This document shows, one piece after another, positions 6,993 through 15,423 of a stretch of DNA of 44,063 nt (position 1 is the stretch's first letter; each line of letters begins with the position of its first letter). Source of the DNA: Nitrososphaerota archaeon (lineage in GTDB: Archaea; Thermoproteota; Nitrososphaeria; Nitrososphaerales; Nitrosopumilaceae); the NCBI GenBank assembly GCA_005877305.1, contig VBPW01000018.1:1-44063 (forward strand). The letters run 5' to 3'. A model generated the notes under the pieces. That model saw only the letters and a program-made list of their open reading frames with translations, was not told the DNA's origin and ran no database searches. Both the position numbers and the translations under genes were made by a program.

Positions 6993-8921
6993 CTAAATTA
7001 CAGTTGGCTGTTGCTGAATAACACAGTGAATTGCACCCATTCCATATATCATGTCTCTGCAATCAATTCCGACAACCTTCCTTCCTTGGAATTGGTCTTG
7101 AATAATTCTTAGTGCTAAACGGTCGTTCTTATGTTTGAATATAGGAACTAAAATCACTTTGTTGGCAACATAAAAGTTGAGGTAACTTGCTGGCAATCTT
7201 GTTTTTTTCCCTTTGACATTTGTGCTAATGGCAGGAGGCATTGGAATTTTTATGACTTTCAATTTCTTTCCATCTTGGTTTGTTGATTGAAGAAGTGTCT
7301 CATAGTTAACTCTCAATATAGAATGATTCTCATCACTCTCATCTTCTTCATATGCACACAAAACGGTTTTTGAATTGACAAAACGGGCCAAATTATCAAT
7401 ATGACCATCAGTATCATCACCTGCAACACCAGATTTTAGCCAGATAATATGACTTATCCCAAAATAGTTTATCAAATATTTTTCAATTTCATCTTTTGAA
7501 AGATGTGGATTCCTGTTACTGTTCAGCAAGCATTGTTCGGTAGTAAGAAGAGTTCCTTTCCCATTGACATCAACAGAACCGCCTTCTAAGACTATACCCG
7601 GCCTGAAATTATTTAACTGCAATCTATTACTTATAATGAAAGGAATTTGAGCGTCTTTCATAAGATCATTGTATTTTCCTCCCCACGCATTGAATATCCA
7701 ATGCACAAAAGCTATCTGTTTTTTTTCTTTGTTAAGTACGAAAATCGGGCCATAGTCTCTAAACCAAACATCTGCATAATCCCATACATACAAATTAATT
7801 TTCTGGAGATCAATACCTTTTTGCACCATGAGTTTTGTTACTCTTGACTTCATATTCAAATCTGTGACGAAAAGATTAATGTTTTCACTTTTGTGTAGAA
7901 CCAAAATCATTTGTAGATATATATTTTCGATTTTTTTTACTCTATTTGGAAACGTAGCAGGATCATGGGGCCATGCCAACCAAGTTGCATCGTGCTTTTC
8001 CCATTCTGCTGGCATTGAATATCCTAAGCTCTTAGGTGTCTCGTTCAAAACGCGCGAACTGATCAAACCATAAGTTGAAGGAAGTCGATTCCTGAGAAAT
8101 CCCCAACCATCTTGTACTCTTTTGTTCTGGCTAATGTCCAACTCTGCAACCACAACTTCTTCATTTTCTTCGCTTGCCCTTTTGATCAGTCTTCCAAAAG
8201 CGTCACAAACAAACGAAGCTCCCCAAAATTTTATCTTACCTTCGGTTCCAACTCGGTTAATTGAGGCAACGTGGATGCCATTAGCTATGGCATGAGAGCG
8301 TTGAATATTTTCCCAAGCATAGTGCCAATCTTCTTTGGATAAAGGATCATCTTCGAGATACCCAATTGCTGAAGGATAAAAAATAAGATCTGCCCCCTGC
8401 AAAGCTAAGGTTCTTGCTGCTTCAGGAAACCACTGGTCATAGCAGATAAGCACCCCAAAGGAAAGATTAGGTGTTCTGAATATCTGATATCCCGAGTCTC
8501 CTACATCGAAATAGCTTTTTTCATAAAAAAATGGGTCATGCGGGATATGCATTTTACGATAACTCCCCATGAGAATTCCATCTTCACCAATGACCACAGC
8601 TGTGTTGTAATGTTTGCCGGAACCGTCTACTTCGAATATAGGTGCAATGATTACCACGTTCAATTCTTTTGCTAGATTTGAAAGCGTTGATGTGGTTTCT
8701 CCGGGGATTGTTTCAGCCAATAGAGTAACATCTTTTCTTTCGTCTGTTGGAAAATACTTGGTTCTGTATAATTCCTGCAAACAAATGATTTGTGCACCTT
8801 TCTTAGCCGCTTCTCTTATCTTAACAATGGTTTTTTCCATGTTATTTTTAATATCCTCCGAAAGACTGGTTTGAATCAGTCCTATAGTAACGGCATTCTT
8901 TTTTGTCACCATCACGGGCAC
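6993..8921 (-). CDS. aguB-aguA: Fused N-carbamoylputrescine amidase / agmatine deiminase
   Basis: A single 642-residue polypeptide with two complete enzymes. Residues 1 to about 295 are a nitrilase-superfamily N-carbamoylputrescine amidase with the Glu-Lys-Cys triad visible as QELYRT (Glu50), YRKMHIPHD (Lys123) and LICYDQWFPE (Cys160). Residues from about 305 to 642 are agmatine deiminase: MPAEWEKHDATWLAWPHD, WFRDYGPIFV, DDTDGHIDNLARF, and the nucleophile Cys633 in IHCVIQQQP. Together they turn agmatine into N-carbamoylputrescine and then putrescine, CO2 and ammonia. In most organisms the two are separate adjacent genes. GTG 8921 and ATG 8912 are both possible starts. Agmatine would come from the pyruvoyl arginine decarboxylase at 15424-15975. 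Confidence 0.94.
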   Translation of the reverse strand: MPVMVTKKNAVTIGLIQTSLSEDIKNNMEKTIVKIREAAKKGAQIICLQELYRTKYFPTDERKDVTLLAETIPGETTSTLSNLAKELNVVIIAPIFEVDGSGKHYNTAVVIGEDGILMGSYRKMHIPHDPFFYEKSYFDVGDSGYQIFRTPNLSFGVLICYDQWFPEAARTLALQGADLIFYPSAIGYLEDDPLSKEDWHYAWENIQRSHAIANGIHVASINRVGTEGKIKFWGASFVCDAFGRLIKRASEENEEVVVAELDISQNKRVQDGWGFLRNRLPSTYGLISSRVLNETPKSLGYSMPAEWEKHDATWLAWPHDPATFPNRVKKIENIYLQMILVLHKSENINLFVTDLNMKSRVTKLMVQKGIDLQKINLYVWDYADVWFRDYGPIFVLNKEKKQIAFVHWIFNAWGGKYNDLMKDAQIPFIISNRLQLNNFRPGIVLEGGSVDVNGKGTLLTTEQCLLNSNRNPHLSKDEIEKYLINYFGISHIIWLKSGVAGDDTDGHIDNLARFVNSKTVLCAYEEDESDENHSILRVNYETLLQSTNQDGKKLKVIKIPMPPAISTNVKGKKTRLPASYLNFYVANKVILVPIFKHKNDRLALRIIQDQFQGRKVVGIDCRDMIYGMGAIHCVIQQQPTVI

Positions 8922-9038
8922 CTTTGATTTAAGGTCTTATTTACCTTTAACCGTAATTCTAAATCCAAAATTGGTTCTAGAGTAAGACAAGAAAATGAAC
9001 CCCATCTGACCAATTACCGTTTTACAAGAAGATTTAGG

Positions 9039-9428
9039 TTAAACCTTAATTAAATTAGAATCTTCATGTATTATTTTGTGTTGAATTTTATTATTCTGAT
9101 CCTTGCTTACACCATATGTATTTTTTATGAGGTTTTTTACCAGCTCTACATCAGCTTCAAGTAACTTTTCATATGGATCTTCGCCTACAAATCTTGCAAA
9201 AGAACCCTCTTGCTCTTGCTTTGGAAGATCAGAGTCATCATAACTAATGAAATATTCCGCAGATACTTTTGCTGAACCTTTGTCTTTTTTATACTGCGAT
9301 TTTTTGATATGAACAGGCAGCTTCTCTTCAATATCTGTCAGAATAATCAAAGGATCGTATCTTCCACCTATGTAATAAGGCGAATTTATAGCAGTAAAAT
9401 CGAATCTAACCTTGCACCTTGCTTGCAC
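9039..9428 (-). CDS. Uncharacterised 129-residue protein
   Basis: A soluble acidic-basic mixed protein with no membrane segment. The N-terminal half has a strand-like pattern (CKVRFDFTAI, YYIGGRYDPLIILTD), and the C-terminal half is charged and probably helical (LLEADVELVKNLIKNTYG). I recognise no family and see no metal motif. It is flanked by the divergent 70-residue Cys/His protein at 9594 and lies downstream, on the same strand, of nothing closer than the deoxyhypusine-synthase-like gene. Codon use matches its neighbours, which supports a real gene. Confidence 0.55.
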   Translation of the reverse strand: MQARCKVRFDFTAINSPYYIGGRYDPLIILTDIEEKLPVHIKKSQYKKDKGSAKVSAEYFISYDDSDLPKQEQEGSFARFVGEDPYEKLLEADVELVKNLIKNTYGVSKDQNNKIQHKIIHEDSNLIKV

Positions 9429-9571
9429 GTATTACATATACATACCATCAATAAGAATGGTCTTATAGTTCAGAAAATTCACCATCGGACTAACACCTAT
9501 GATAATCTCAGATTATAGAGATCTAAAATGACTCTAATCTATCTAAAATCTATTAAAAGTTACTTTTATAA

Positions 9572-9592
9572 ACTCAATTCAGTGGGTTGAGT
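9572..9592. promoter_or_regulatory. TATA box with a 6-bp inverted repeat before the 9594 gene
   Basis: A TATA element (TTTTATAAA at about 9564-9572) lies some 26 nt before the ATG at 9594. Immediately after it is a perfect inverted repeat, ACTCAA at 9572-9577 and TTGAGT at 9587-9592, with a 9-nt spacer, occupying the transcription-start region. A repressor bound here would block initiation. The role as an operator is inference; the repeat and its position are directly visible. Confidence 0.4.
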
Positions 9593-9593
9593 C

Positions 9594-9806
9594 ATGGGCA
9601 TTATTGCAAAAGGTGCCAAATGCAACGTTATTGGTTGTGATAAGGACGGAATTCGTTCGTTGACTACATCAAAAGTTGAAGGAACCGGTCTAAGCATTTC
9701 TGGTAGTTCAAAAAAAACTGTACTCTGTAAGGAACATTATAAGGAATGGAAAAAAGCAACAAAAGAAGATAGAGATGTTGAGAGAGCTAGATACGATAGA
9801 TTCTAG
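9594..9806 (+). CDS. Small Cys/His protein (70 aa)
   Basis: A basic 70-residue protein. KCNVIGCDKDG near the N-terminus and VLCKEHYKEW in the middle give three Cys and one His that can bind zinc in a treble-clef-like arrangement. A Gly/Ser-rich stretch links the two knuckles, and the C-terminal third is a charged helix with many Lys, Glu and Arg. A similar C...C...C-x2-H layout appears in the 83-residue protein at 14060-14311, so the two may be distant members of one small-protein family. Likely an RNA- or protein-binding factor, but function is unknown. The end overlaps the convergent deoxyhypusine-synthase-like gene by four bases. Confidence 0.7.
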   Translation: MGIIAKGAKCNVIGCDKDGIRSLTTSKVEGTGLSISGSSKKTVLCKEHYKEWKKATKEDRDVERARYDRF

Positions 9807-10867
9807 CGTTTTTTACTGAAATATGTCTCTGCCAAGTCTTTGTAATATTTATTCAATTTTTTGTACAAACGTTTAGGTTTTCTAGGCTTCTCCGTACTTA
9901 GAGCATAAAGGCATAAAATAGGAAATGCAATTGTTGCATCTGCATAAACCATAATGACATCTTCGTGTGCATCCTTTACCTTCCCCCAACTCTTGCCTTC
10001 TTGCAAAGTAGCGCCAGACAGTCCTCCAGTATCTGGTCTTGCATCAGTTATTTGGATGATATAGCTTTGTCCACCATGTCCTAGGCCAAGTATTTGATCT
10101 AAAAGAGGTCCTGTTTGCTGTGCAGTATTTTTTGGAACACCACCACCTATCTCTACTATTCCAGATTTTTTTGAGTTATAGACAATGGCAGCCTGTTCAA
10201 TTATTTCCCTCACAAAATCCAAATTGTAAATTTTATTTGCAAATCTAAGCGGTGCCAAATCAAGTGCAAGTGAAGAGTCTTTGAGTGTCGAGACATAAAC
10301 TGGAACATCATAATCATATGCTGCTACAACAAAACTTTTTTCAGGGTGTTTTGATTTTAGTTTTGAATACTTCCCCATCGCATTACAAAATTCTGCAGTT
10401 GTAAACGGTTTGTTAACCAGTGTGTCATTAAACATTTTCTGTACTATCTTGTCTTCAGCCATCAGTGTTTCTTTGCCCTTGATATACACATCTCGAATTC
10501 TAACAATGTCTTTTTCATATAGAATCATGTCGTCTACTTCAAAGTGTCCTTGTTTTATAGGCAAGTTCCATGCAAAATGGTCTTCATGATATACGTTTGC
10601 ACCTGTAGATATTATCCAGTCCACAAACCCTCGTTCTATGAGAGTTTTGAATAATCCCCCAAATCCTACAGGAGTCATTGCTCCTGAGACAGTAAGACAG
10701 ATCGTTGCATCATCTTCTATCATTTTGCAGTATAGCTTGGCAGCTTCACCTAACTGTCTTGCATTAAAACCAGAACTTGCAAAAATTTCTACAAGATCAT
10801 CTATTCCCATGTTTGGTTTAATTTTAAAATGCGGTATGTCTTTACCATGAAAACTGTGTGGATCCAC
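9803..10867 (-). CDS. Deoxyhypusine-synthase-like enzyme (bacterial/homospermidine-synthase-type branch)
   Basis: A 354-residue NAD-dependent deoxyhypusine synthase family protein. NAD-fold motifs SGAMTPVGFGG and TGANVYHEDHF and the lysine that carries the aminobutyl group (Lys296 in KSWGKV) are present. It differs from the canonical enzyme at 33361-34299: where that one has GGGISKHH, this one has GGGVPKN followed by AQQTGPLLDQILG and DARPDTGGLSG, a pattern I associate with the bacterial DHS-like branch, members of which make homospermidine from putrescine or act on small polyamines rather than on aIF5A. A small-molecule role fits the putrescine-forming fusion enzyme upstream at 6993-8921. 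Substrate is inference; it could still modify a protein. Confidence 0.85.
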   Translation of the reverse strand: MDPHSFHGKDIPHFKIKPNMGIDDLVEIFASSGFNARQLGEAAKLYCKMIEDDATICLTVSGAMTPVGFGGLFKTLIERGFVDWIISTGANVYHEDHFAWNLPIKQGHFEVDDMILYEKDIVRIRDVYIKGKETLMAEDKIVQKMFNDTLVNKPFTTAEFCNAMGKYSKLKSKHPEKSFVVAAYDYDVPVYVSTLKDSSLALDLAPLRFANKIYNLDFVREIIEQAAIVYNSKKSGIVEIGGGVPKNTAQQTGPLLDQILGLGHGGQSYIIQITDARPDTGGLSGATLQEGKSWGKVKDAHEDVIMVYADATIAFPILCLYALSTEKPRKPKRLYKKLNKYYKDLAETYFSKKR

Positions 10868-10989
10868 GAACGGTTAATCAAGTTTTGGGCTAAATAATAC
10901 TTTGGTCAAAACTTATTTTAGTTAGAAGCCCTTGTAATTTTTACATTAAACGGAACGTTTTGGATCGAAAGTCGACAGTTTGGAGTTTT

Positions 10990-11176
10990 ATGACTAAGGA
11001 GGTGTAACTGAGGGTTTAGAAGAAAAAATGACAACTATATTTTACGTGAAGACAATGCTAGTCTGAGATCGTCTTACATTGACAGACTAGACATAGATAG
11101 TTTCACACAGATCATTAGAAACAAAAAGATCAGAGTAGACGTTCAGGTCAAAGAGACCAAACCTCCTTTAATTTAG
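10990..11176 (+). pseudogene. Broken small gene, probably with two single-base deletions
   Basis: No single ORF covers this piece, but coding-like sequence runs across three frames. ATG 10990 begins MTKEV and then hits TAA. The next frame from 11004 reads VTEGLEEKM. A third frame from 11012 to TAG 11174-11176 reads NDNYILREDNASLRSSY followed by DRLDIDSFTQIIRNKK and a tail ending PPLI. One extra base near 11003 and one more A in the A6 run at 11023-11028 would give a continuous protein of about 61 residues. It is the only coding-like content of the 330-bp gap 10868-11199; the rest is AT-rich intergenic DNA. Whether it is a decayed gene or sequence error is open. Family unknown. Confidence 0.4.
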
Positions 11177-11199
11177 TGCAGTATTTGATTTGATGTCTC

Positions 11200-11908
11200 A
11201 TGTCAGAAAATTTGGTAAAGCTTGTTGAAGACTTGATAGATTTTGGTTATGGAGACGTTCTAAGACTAGATGCTATTTTAAACGCCCTCAAGCAAGGAAG
11301 ACGACTTTATACTTCCGACCAAAGATATGTGGACCTATTAGTTTCAAAACATCTTTTTCCGCCAAGTGCAGACGCTATAGAGAAACTTAGAGACGAGATA
11401 AAGAATCTAAATGAAAGATTTGATAACGAAATGGCAGGCGGTAAATTCATAGGAATTACCAGATACAAAAGTGAAGGCACCGCACTAATTTTGTCCATGT
11501 TTTTTGGGCTTTTTGGATTCATGGGATTTGGGCATCGTTATGTAGGAAACATGGTGAGAAGCTTGACAATATTATATTCTGGTTGGGTTTTGCTTGGATT
11601 AAACGTATTCAACTTGTATCCCTTAATTGCATCAAGCATATTCCATCAAGAGACATCCCATAGTTTCCCTTTTCTCTTACAACAAATTTTACAAAGTAAT
11701 TTACAATTGAATATTGTTACTTCTATTGTCATAACATCTCTTGTTGAAATTTAATGAATTCGTTGACAGAACAGGCAATGGACTTTATGAGATAACATTT
11801 GAGAAAAAAATAAACTTTGCATTAATTGCACTTGCGCCAGTTATTGCAGGCCTAATAAACTATTTTATGCCATATGCAATTTCATTAAGGCATCTAATGG
11901 GTCAGTAA
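11200..11908 (+). CDS. TM2-like membrane protein with a frameshift near 11740
   Basis: The first frame (11200-11754) encodes a soluble helical N-terminus of about 90 residues, then a TM2-like pair of membrane segments: KSEGTALILSMFFGLFGFMG, FGHRYVGN and LTILYSGWVLLGL. It ends early in VITSLVEI. A coding-like extension continues in the next frame (from about 11735 to TAA 11906-11908): KFNEFVDRTGNGLYEITF, then another membrane helix INFALIALAPVIAGL and a tail ending RHLMGQ. A single-base indel near 11735-11745 would join them into about 235 residues. The alternative is two overlapping genes, the second starting at TTG 11741 or 11744. Function unknown. Confidence 0.6.
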
Positions 11909-11932
11909 ATTAATAAAAAGTCTTTCTAGATT

Positions 11933-12055
11933 TTACACCGTGACTAACTCAATTTGTCTAGGAGAGTGTTTTGCAATATCTTTATGCATGATTGCATGGG
12001 ATTCATGTTTGAAAGTTAAATTACACCTATAACATTTCCATGCTGTCATACTCAT
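11933..12055 (-). CDS. Tiny C2H2-like zinc-finger protein (40 aa)
   Basis: A minus-strand frame starting MSMTAWKCYRCNLTF encodes Cys-x2-Cys, then HESHAIMHKDIAKHS, so two Cys and several His lie at classical C2H2 zinc-finger spacing (C-x2-C, about 12 residues, H-x3-H). The protein ends ELVTV. ATG at 12053-12055 sits 28 nt from the centre of the TATA box at 12079-12087, the expected arrangement for a leaderless archaeal mRNA. Single C2H2-like fingers of about this size recur in thaumarchaeal genomes. Probable DNA- or RNA-binding; the target is unknown. The rest of the gap up to 12229 holds promoters for this gene and for the M3 peptidase. Confidence 0.65.
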   Translation of the reverse strand: MSMTAWKCYRCNLTFKHESHAIMHKDIAKHSPRQIELVTV

Positions 12056-12078
12056 GATAACATAGAACTAGTTTTTTG

Positions 12079-12087
12079 TATATAAAA
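12079..12087 (-). promoter_or_regulatory. TATA box of the 40-residue zinc-finger gene
   Basis: On the minus strand this reads TTTTATATA, centred 28 nt before the ATG at 12055. It is one of the best-matching TATA elements in the window, and its position supports the reality of the very short gene downstream. Confidence 0.5.
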
Positions 12088-12229
12088 TCCGCGTAGCTTT
12101 CGTCCTTTTCATCCTGTTGTGTCAAGCCAGATGCATTAGAAAAATAATTTATCTATCTCATCTTTTTTTATATACAGGTTAAAAAATATCCAGAGGGTAT
12201 TTTAAGGCCAATAGAGCTCTCGAGATAAA

Positions 12230-14002
12230 ATGACTTTATTTAAACAAGGATGCTGGAATTTATCAGAGCTCGTAACCGATCCAAAAGGTACTGCGTTTAG
12301 AAAACAGCTCAAAGAGATTGAAGCCAAAGTAAGAAATTTTGAAAAGATGAAAAAAAATCTTAAACCAAACATTTCTATCCAAAAGTTTACTCATCTTCTT
12401 CACGGCTTAGAAGAAATATCTGAAAAGTTTAATGTAGTTAGCGGATATGCGTCTTTAGAATATTCTGCAGATACCCAGTCAGATGAGGCCACAACTTTAC
12501 TATCTAGAATGACAAAGCTTGGGTCCCAGATTGAAAATCGTACCTTGTTTTTTGATCAATGGTGGAAAAAACAAATAGACCAAAAAAATGCAGACAGGCT
12601 GATAAAATCATCAGGCGAATTGGCAGAGTTTTTAAGATTCAAAAGACTCTTGGCCAAATATTCACTTTCTGAATCTGAAGAAAAAATAATAAACACTCTA
12701 GATGTTACAGGCAGTACAGCACTAGTCAAACTCTACGATAAAATCACAAATGCATTCCAGTTTGTGGTAAAAATTGATGGAAAAATGAAAAAATACAACA
12801 GAGAAGAACTTAGTTTACTTGTTAGAAACCCTAAATCAAAAACAAGAGAGATTGCGTACAAGGCTCTTTTATCACAATATGATAAACAAAAAGGAGTTCT
12901 TGGCGAGATATATCAAAACCTAGTACAAAACTGGAAAGATGAGAGCATCGAGATAAGAGGATATTTTTCGCCAATATCAGTCAGAAATATTGCTAATGAC
13001 ATAGATGACAAGCCGGTTGGCGCACTTCTTTCTGTTTGTAAGAATAATGCATGGGTATTTCAAAAATTCTTTTTACAAAAGACAAAAATGCTTGGAATGA
13101 AAAAACTTCGACGCTACGACATCTATGCTCCATCATTGAAAGTAAAACAAAGGTCTTACAAGTATGATCAGCCAGTTAAGATGGTATTACAGACACTAAA
13201 TGGTTTTAGCCCAACATTATCAGAATTTGCAAAAAAAGTTTTCATACAAAACCATGTTGATTCCTCTATCAGACATGGAAAAAGAAGTGGGGCATTTTGT
13301 AGTACCATATCACCAAAGATAACACCGTATGTTATGGTAAATTTCAAAGGAAAATCAACTGATGTATTTACACTAGCTCATGAATTGGGTCATGCGATAC
13401 ATAGTATTGCGGCATCAGACAAATCAATTTTTGTAACAGAAGCTCCATTACCTCTAGCCGAAACTGCATCAACATTTTCTGAGATGTTATTGTTTGACGA
13501 GATTCTAAGCAAAGTTACCGATGAAGAAAAAAAATCAATACTAGTGGAACATATTGATGATCTTTATTCAACCATATCACGACAAGCCTTTTTTACATTA
13601 TTTGAAATCTCCGCACATAAAAAAATTGGAGATGGTGCAACTGTAGAAGACATCTCAAAGGAATACATGAAAACTCTCAAGGATCAGTTTGCAGATTCAA
13701 TTAACATCACAGAAAATTTTGGTGTAGAATGGAGTTGCATTCCACATTTTTATCATTCACCATTTTACTGTTATTCCTATTCATTTGGAAATCTACTTGC
13801 CTTGTCTTTTTTCCAGAGATACAAAAAAGAAGGAAAATCCTTTGCTCCTACTTACATCAAAATTCTTTCTGCGGGTGGATCTGAGAAACCAGAAACCCTA
13901 CTAAAAGAACATGGAATTGACATTTCCTCACAAAAATTCTGGCAGGATGGTTTTGAATACATCAAAAATCAGGTAAACACGCTGGTAAAACTAGATAATT
14001 AA
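12230..14002 (+). CDS. pepF: M3-family oligoendopeptidase (PepF-like)
   Basis: A 590-residue cytoplasmic zinc metallopeptidase of family M3 that cuts short peptides. The active site is intact: VFTLAHELGHAIHS gives the HExxH zinc ligands and catalytic Glu, and the third ligand Glu follows in TEAPLPLAETASTFSEM. The N-terminal two thirds is the helical PepF oligopeptidase domain, and the C-terminal CYSYSFGNLLALSFFQRYKK is the usual substrate-pocket region. Length is normal for PepF (about 590-600). No signal peptide is seen. It may recycle peptides delivered by the OppD/OppF-powered transporter, but they are far apart and that is speculation. Preceded by a TATA element near 12166-12175, giving a leader of several tens of bases. 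Confidence 0.92.
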   Translation: MTLFKQGCWNLSELVTDPKGTAFRKQLKEIEAKVRNFEKMKKNLKPNISIQKFTHLLHGLEEISEKFNVVSGYASLEYSADTQSDEATTLLSRMTKLGSQIENRTLFFDQWWKKQIDQKNADRLIKSSGELAEFLRFKRLLAKYSLSESEEKIINTLDVTGSTALVKLYDKITNAFQFVVKIDGKMKKYNREELSLLVRNPKSKTREIAYKALLSQYDKQKGVLGEIYQNLVQNWKDESIEIRGYFSPISVRNIANDIDDKPVGALLSVCKNNAWVFQKFFLQKTKMLGMKKLRRYDIYAPSLKVKQRSYKYDQPVKMVLQTLNGFSPTLSEFAKKVFIQNHVDSSIRHGKRSGAFCSTISPKITPYVMVNFKGKSTDVFTLAHELGHAIHSIAASDKSIFVTEAPLPLAETASTFSEMLLFDEILSKVTDEEKKSILVEHIDDLYSTISRQAFFTLFEISAHKKIGDGATVEDISKEYMKTLKDQFADSINITENFGVEWSCIPHFYHSPFYCYSYSFGNLLALSFFQRYKKEGKSFAPTYIKILSAGGSEKPETLLKEHGIDISSQKFWQDGFEYIKNQVNTLVKLDN

Positions 14003-14004
14003 TC

Positions 14005-14036
14005 GCCTAGTAGCCAAGCGCCCTCAGCTACTAGGC
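14005..14036. repeat. Perfect 10-bp hairpin after the M3 peptidase gene
   Basis: GCCTAGTAGC (14005-14014), a 12-nt loop, then GCTACTAGGC (14027-14036) form a perfect 10-bp stem. It starts three bases after the peptidase stop codon. No U-tract follows, so it is not a simple T-run terminator. A second small inverted repeat, CGGT-TTGA-ACCG, lies at 14048-14059 right against the ATG of the next gene. The pair may act as a 3'-end/processing signal or as a structured leader for the 83-residue protein. The structure is seen directly; its function is inference. Confidence 0.6.
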
Positions 14037-14059
14037 ATGTTCCCCTACGGTTTGAACCG

Positions 14060-14311
14060 ATGTCAACGAGATTCAATACAAATTACAATTTAAACCATTG
14101 GAATCCAGATCGAATAACTAAAACTATTTTATTTTATTTCACTAACAAAGGCCAAGTGAAATATCCAAGGTGCTGTAACAAAGATCCAGTGTATTTGATT
14201 ACTTATGACTGTGGGCCTGACCCAAATGAAACCATTCTTGTATGCAAGGATCATTACATGGAAGAAGCTTTTCAACGGTTTGCTATCAAAATTGAAAAAT
14301 TACAAGAGTAG
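14060..14311 (+). CDS. Small Cys/His protein (83 aa)
   Basis: An 83-residue protein with RCCNKDP in the middle, then YDCGPDPNETILVCKDHYME, so Cys and His are spaced like a zinc-binding treble clef. The N-terminus is Asn-rich and polar, and the C-terminus is a short charged helix (FAIKIEKLQE). The C-K-D/E-H-Y element matches that of the protein at 9594-9806, suggesting distant homology. No function is known to me. It is preceded directly by the two hairpins at 14005-14059, which may control its translation. Confidence 0.6.
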   Translation: MSTRFNTNYNLNHWNPDRITKTILFYFTNKGQVKYPRCCNKDPVYLITYDCGPDPNETILVCKDHYMEEAFQRFAIKIEKLQE

Positions 14312-14343
14312 ACTTAATAATTAGACTCAAAAATGTGCAATCA

Positions 14344-15420
14344 ATGAAATGTATAATTATTTTTTCTCTTATTTTTTCAATTTTAGTCTTTAATGTTTTT
14401 AGTGCATATGCCCAGCAACCCCAACTTGCCTCATATCGTGAGATTGCTCAAATATTCATAGATGAGAAAATCCAAAATCAAACTACTGCGTTCATTACTC
14501 TTTCAACAACTAGTCCTTTAGAAATGCGTGTACCTGAACAACTCGATCAAAAAATTCACAACAATGGAAACATAACATCAGTAACAGTAACTAATGCAGA
14601 TACATGTGTCCTAGGAATTAAAAACCAGGCTTGTGTTTTGGTTAATCTTTCTGAGCCGTCTCTTATAGGATCCTATGACATCAGAAAAATTCAATCAGAT
14701 GCTAGCGCGGAAGGAGATACTTTGATTGGAGACATAAACAAAGCATTTGGCTTAAGTGCTGAATTTAATTCGGTATACGTAAACACCAAAGGTGAATTAA
14801 GCGGTGCATTAGGTACTTCCGGTGCTGTTTCAGGAAACAGAACCATTTCAGTCGTTTATACAATGTCAAAATCGGATTCAAAATATCTTTATGATGGTTT
14901 AACTACAATATTACTTCCAAATCAAGTAAGAAATAGCGGTGGATTTGTAGATGCTGCAAAAAAAATGGCTAGTTACTCAAATTCAATAGTTACATTTGTG
15001 GATAAACTTGATAGATCAAGTTACTTTAATGCTGGATTTTTCCCGTTAAATTCAATCCTTCAAGTCACATTATTGTCAAATCAACCACTAGCAATTACTA
15101 ACCATGGTGGAGATCTTGTCCCAACCGTAGAAAAAAACGGACAGAACCTTCCAGCTGATCTTACAAAAGCAGGATGGTTATTTGACCCAAGTTCTGGTAA
15201 CCATATAACAGCAGTTTATCTTTTTGGAACAACTTTCTCAGCTAGTAAAAATGACCTGACGTTAACAATAGGGAATACAAAGGCGGGAGTTAAAAACCCA
15301 ATCCAGCTCGCAACACCGACGCCACCTAAACCTGCAATCACAGACTATACATCGTACGTATTAGTTGGTATTGTTGCAGCTGCAGGAATTGCAATATACA
15401 TATTTCTTAGAAAGAGATAG
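14344..15420 (+). CDS. Secreted membrane-anchored protein, unknown function
   Basis: About 358 residues from ATG 14344 (an in-frame GTG lies at 14335). The N-terminus is a typical signal peptide, KCIIIFSLIFSILVFNVFS, with a probable cleavage after AYA. The extracellular part is a beta-rich domain with N-glycosylation-like sites (NQTT, NITS, NRTI) and two Cys in DTCVLGIKNQACV that could form a disulfide. After a Pro-rich hinge (TPTPPKPAI) comes a single C-terminal transmembrane helix and a basic tail RKR. This is a cell-wall-facing type I membrane protein. Unlike the protein at 327-890 it lacks a PEF motif, so it is anchored by the helix itself. Confidence 0.7.
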   Translation: MKCIIIFSLIFSILVFNVFSAYAQQPQLASYREIAQIFIDEKIQNQTTAFITLSTTSPLEMRVPEQLDQKIHNNGNITSVTVTNADTCVLGIKNQACVLVNLSEPSLIGSYDIRKIQSDASAEGDTLIGDINKAFGLSAEFNSVYVNTKGELSGALGTSGAVSGNRTISVVYTMSKSDSKYLYDGLTTILLPNQVRNSGGFVDAAKKMASYSNSIVTFVDKLDRSSYFNAGFFPLNSILQVTLLSNQPLAITNHGGDLVPTVEKNGQNLPADLTKAGWLFDPSSGNHITAVYLFGTTFSASKNDLTLTIGNTKAGVKNPIQLATPTPPKPAITDYTSYVLVGIVAAAGIAIYIFLRKR

Positions 15421-15423
15421 TTA

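Noticed and set aside
14005-14059. A tRNA or tRNA fragment at the hairpin pair
   Set aside because: The 10-bp stem with 12-nt loop and the GGTTTGAACC string do not fit a cloverleaf; no acceptor stem or anticodon loop is present.
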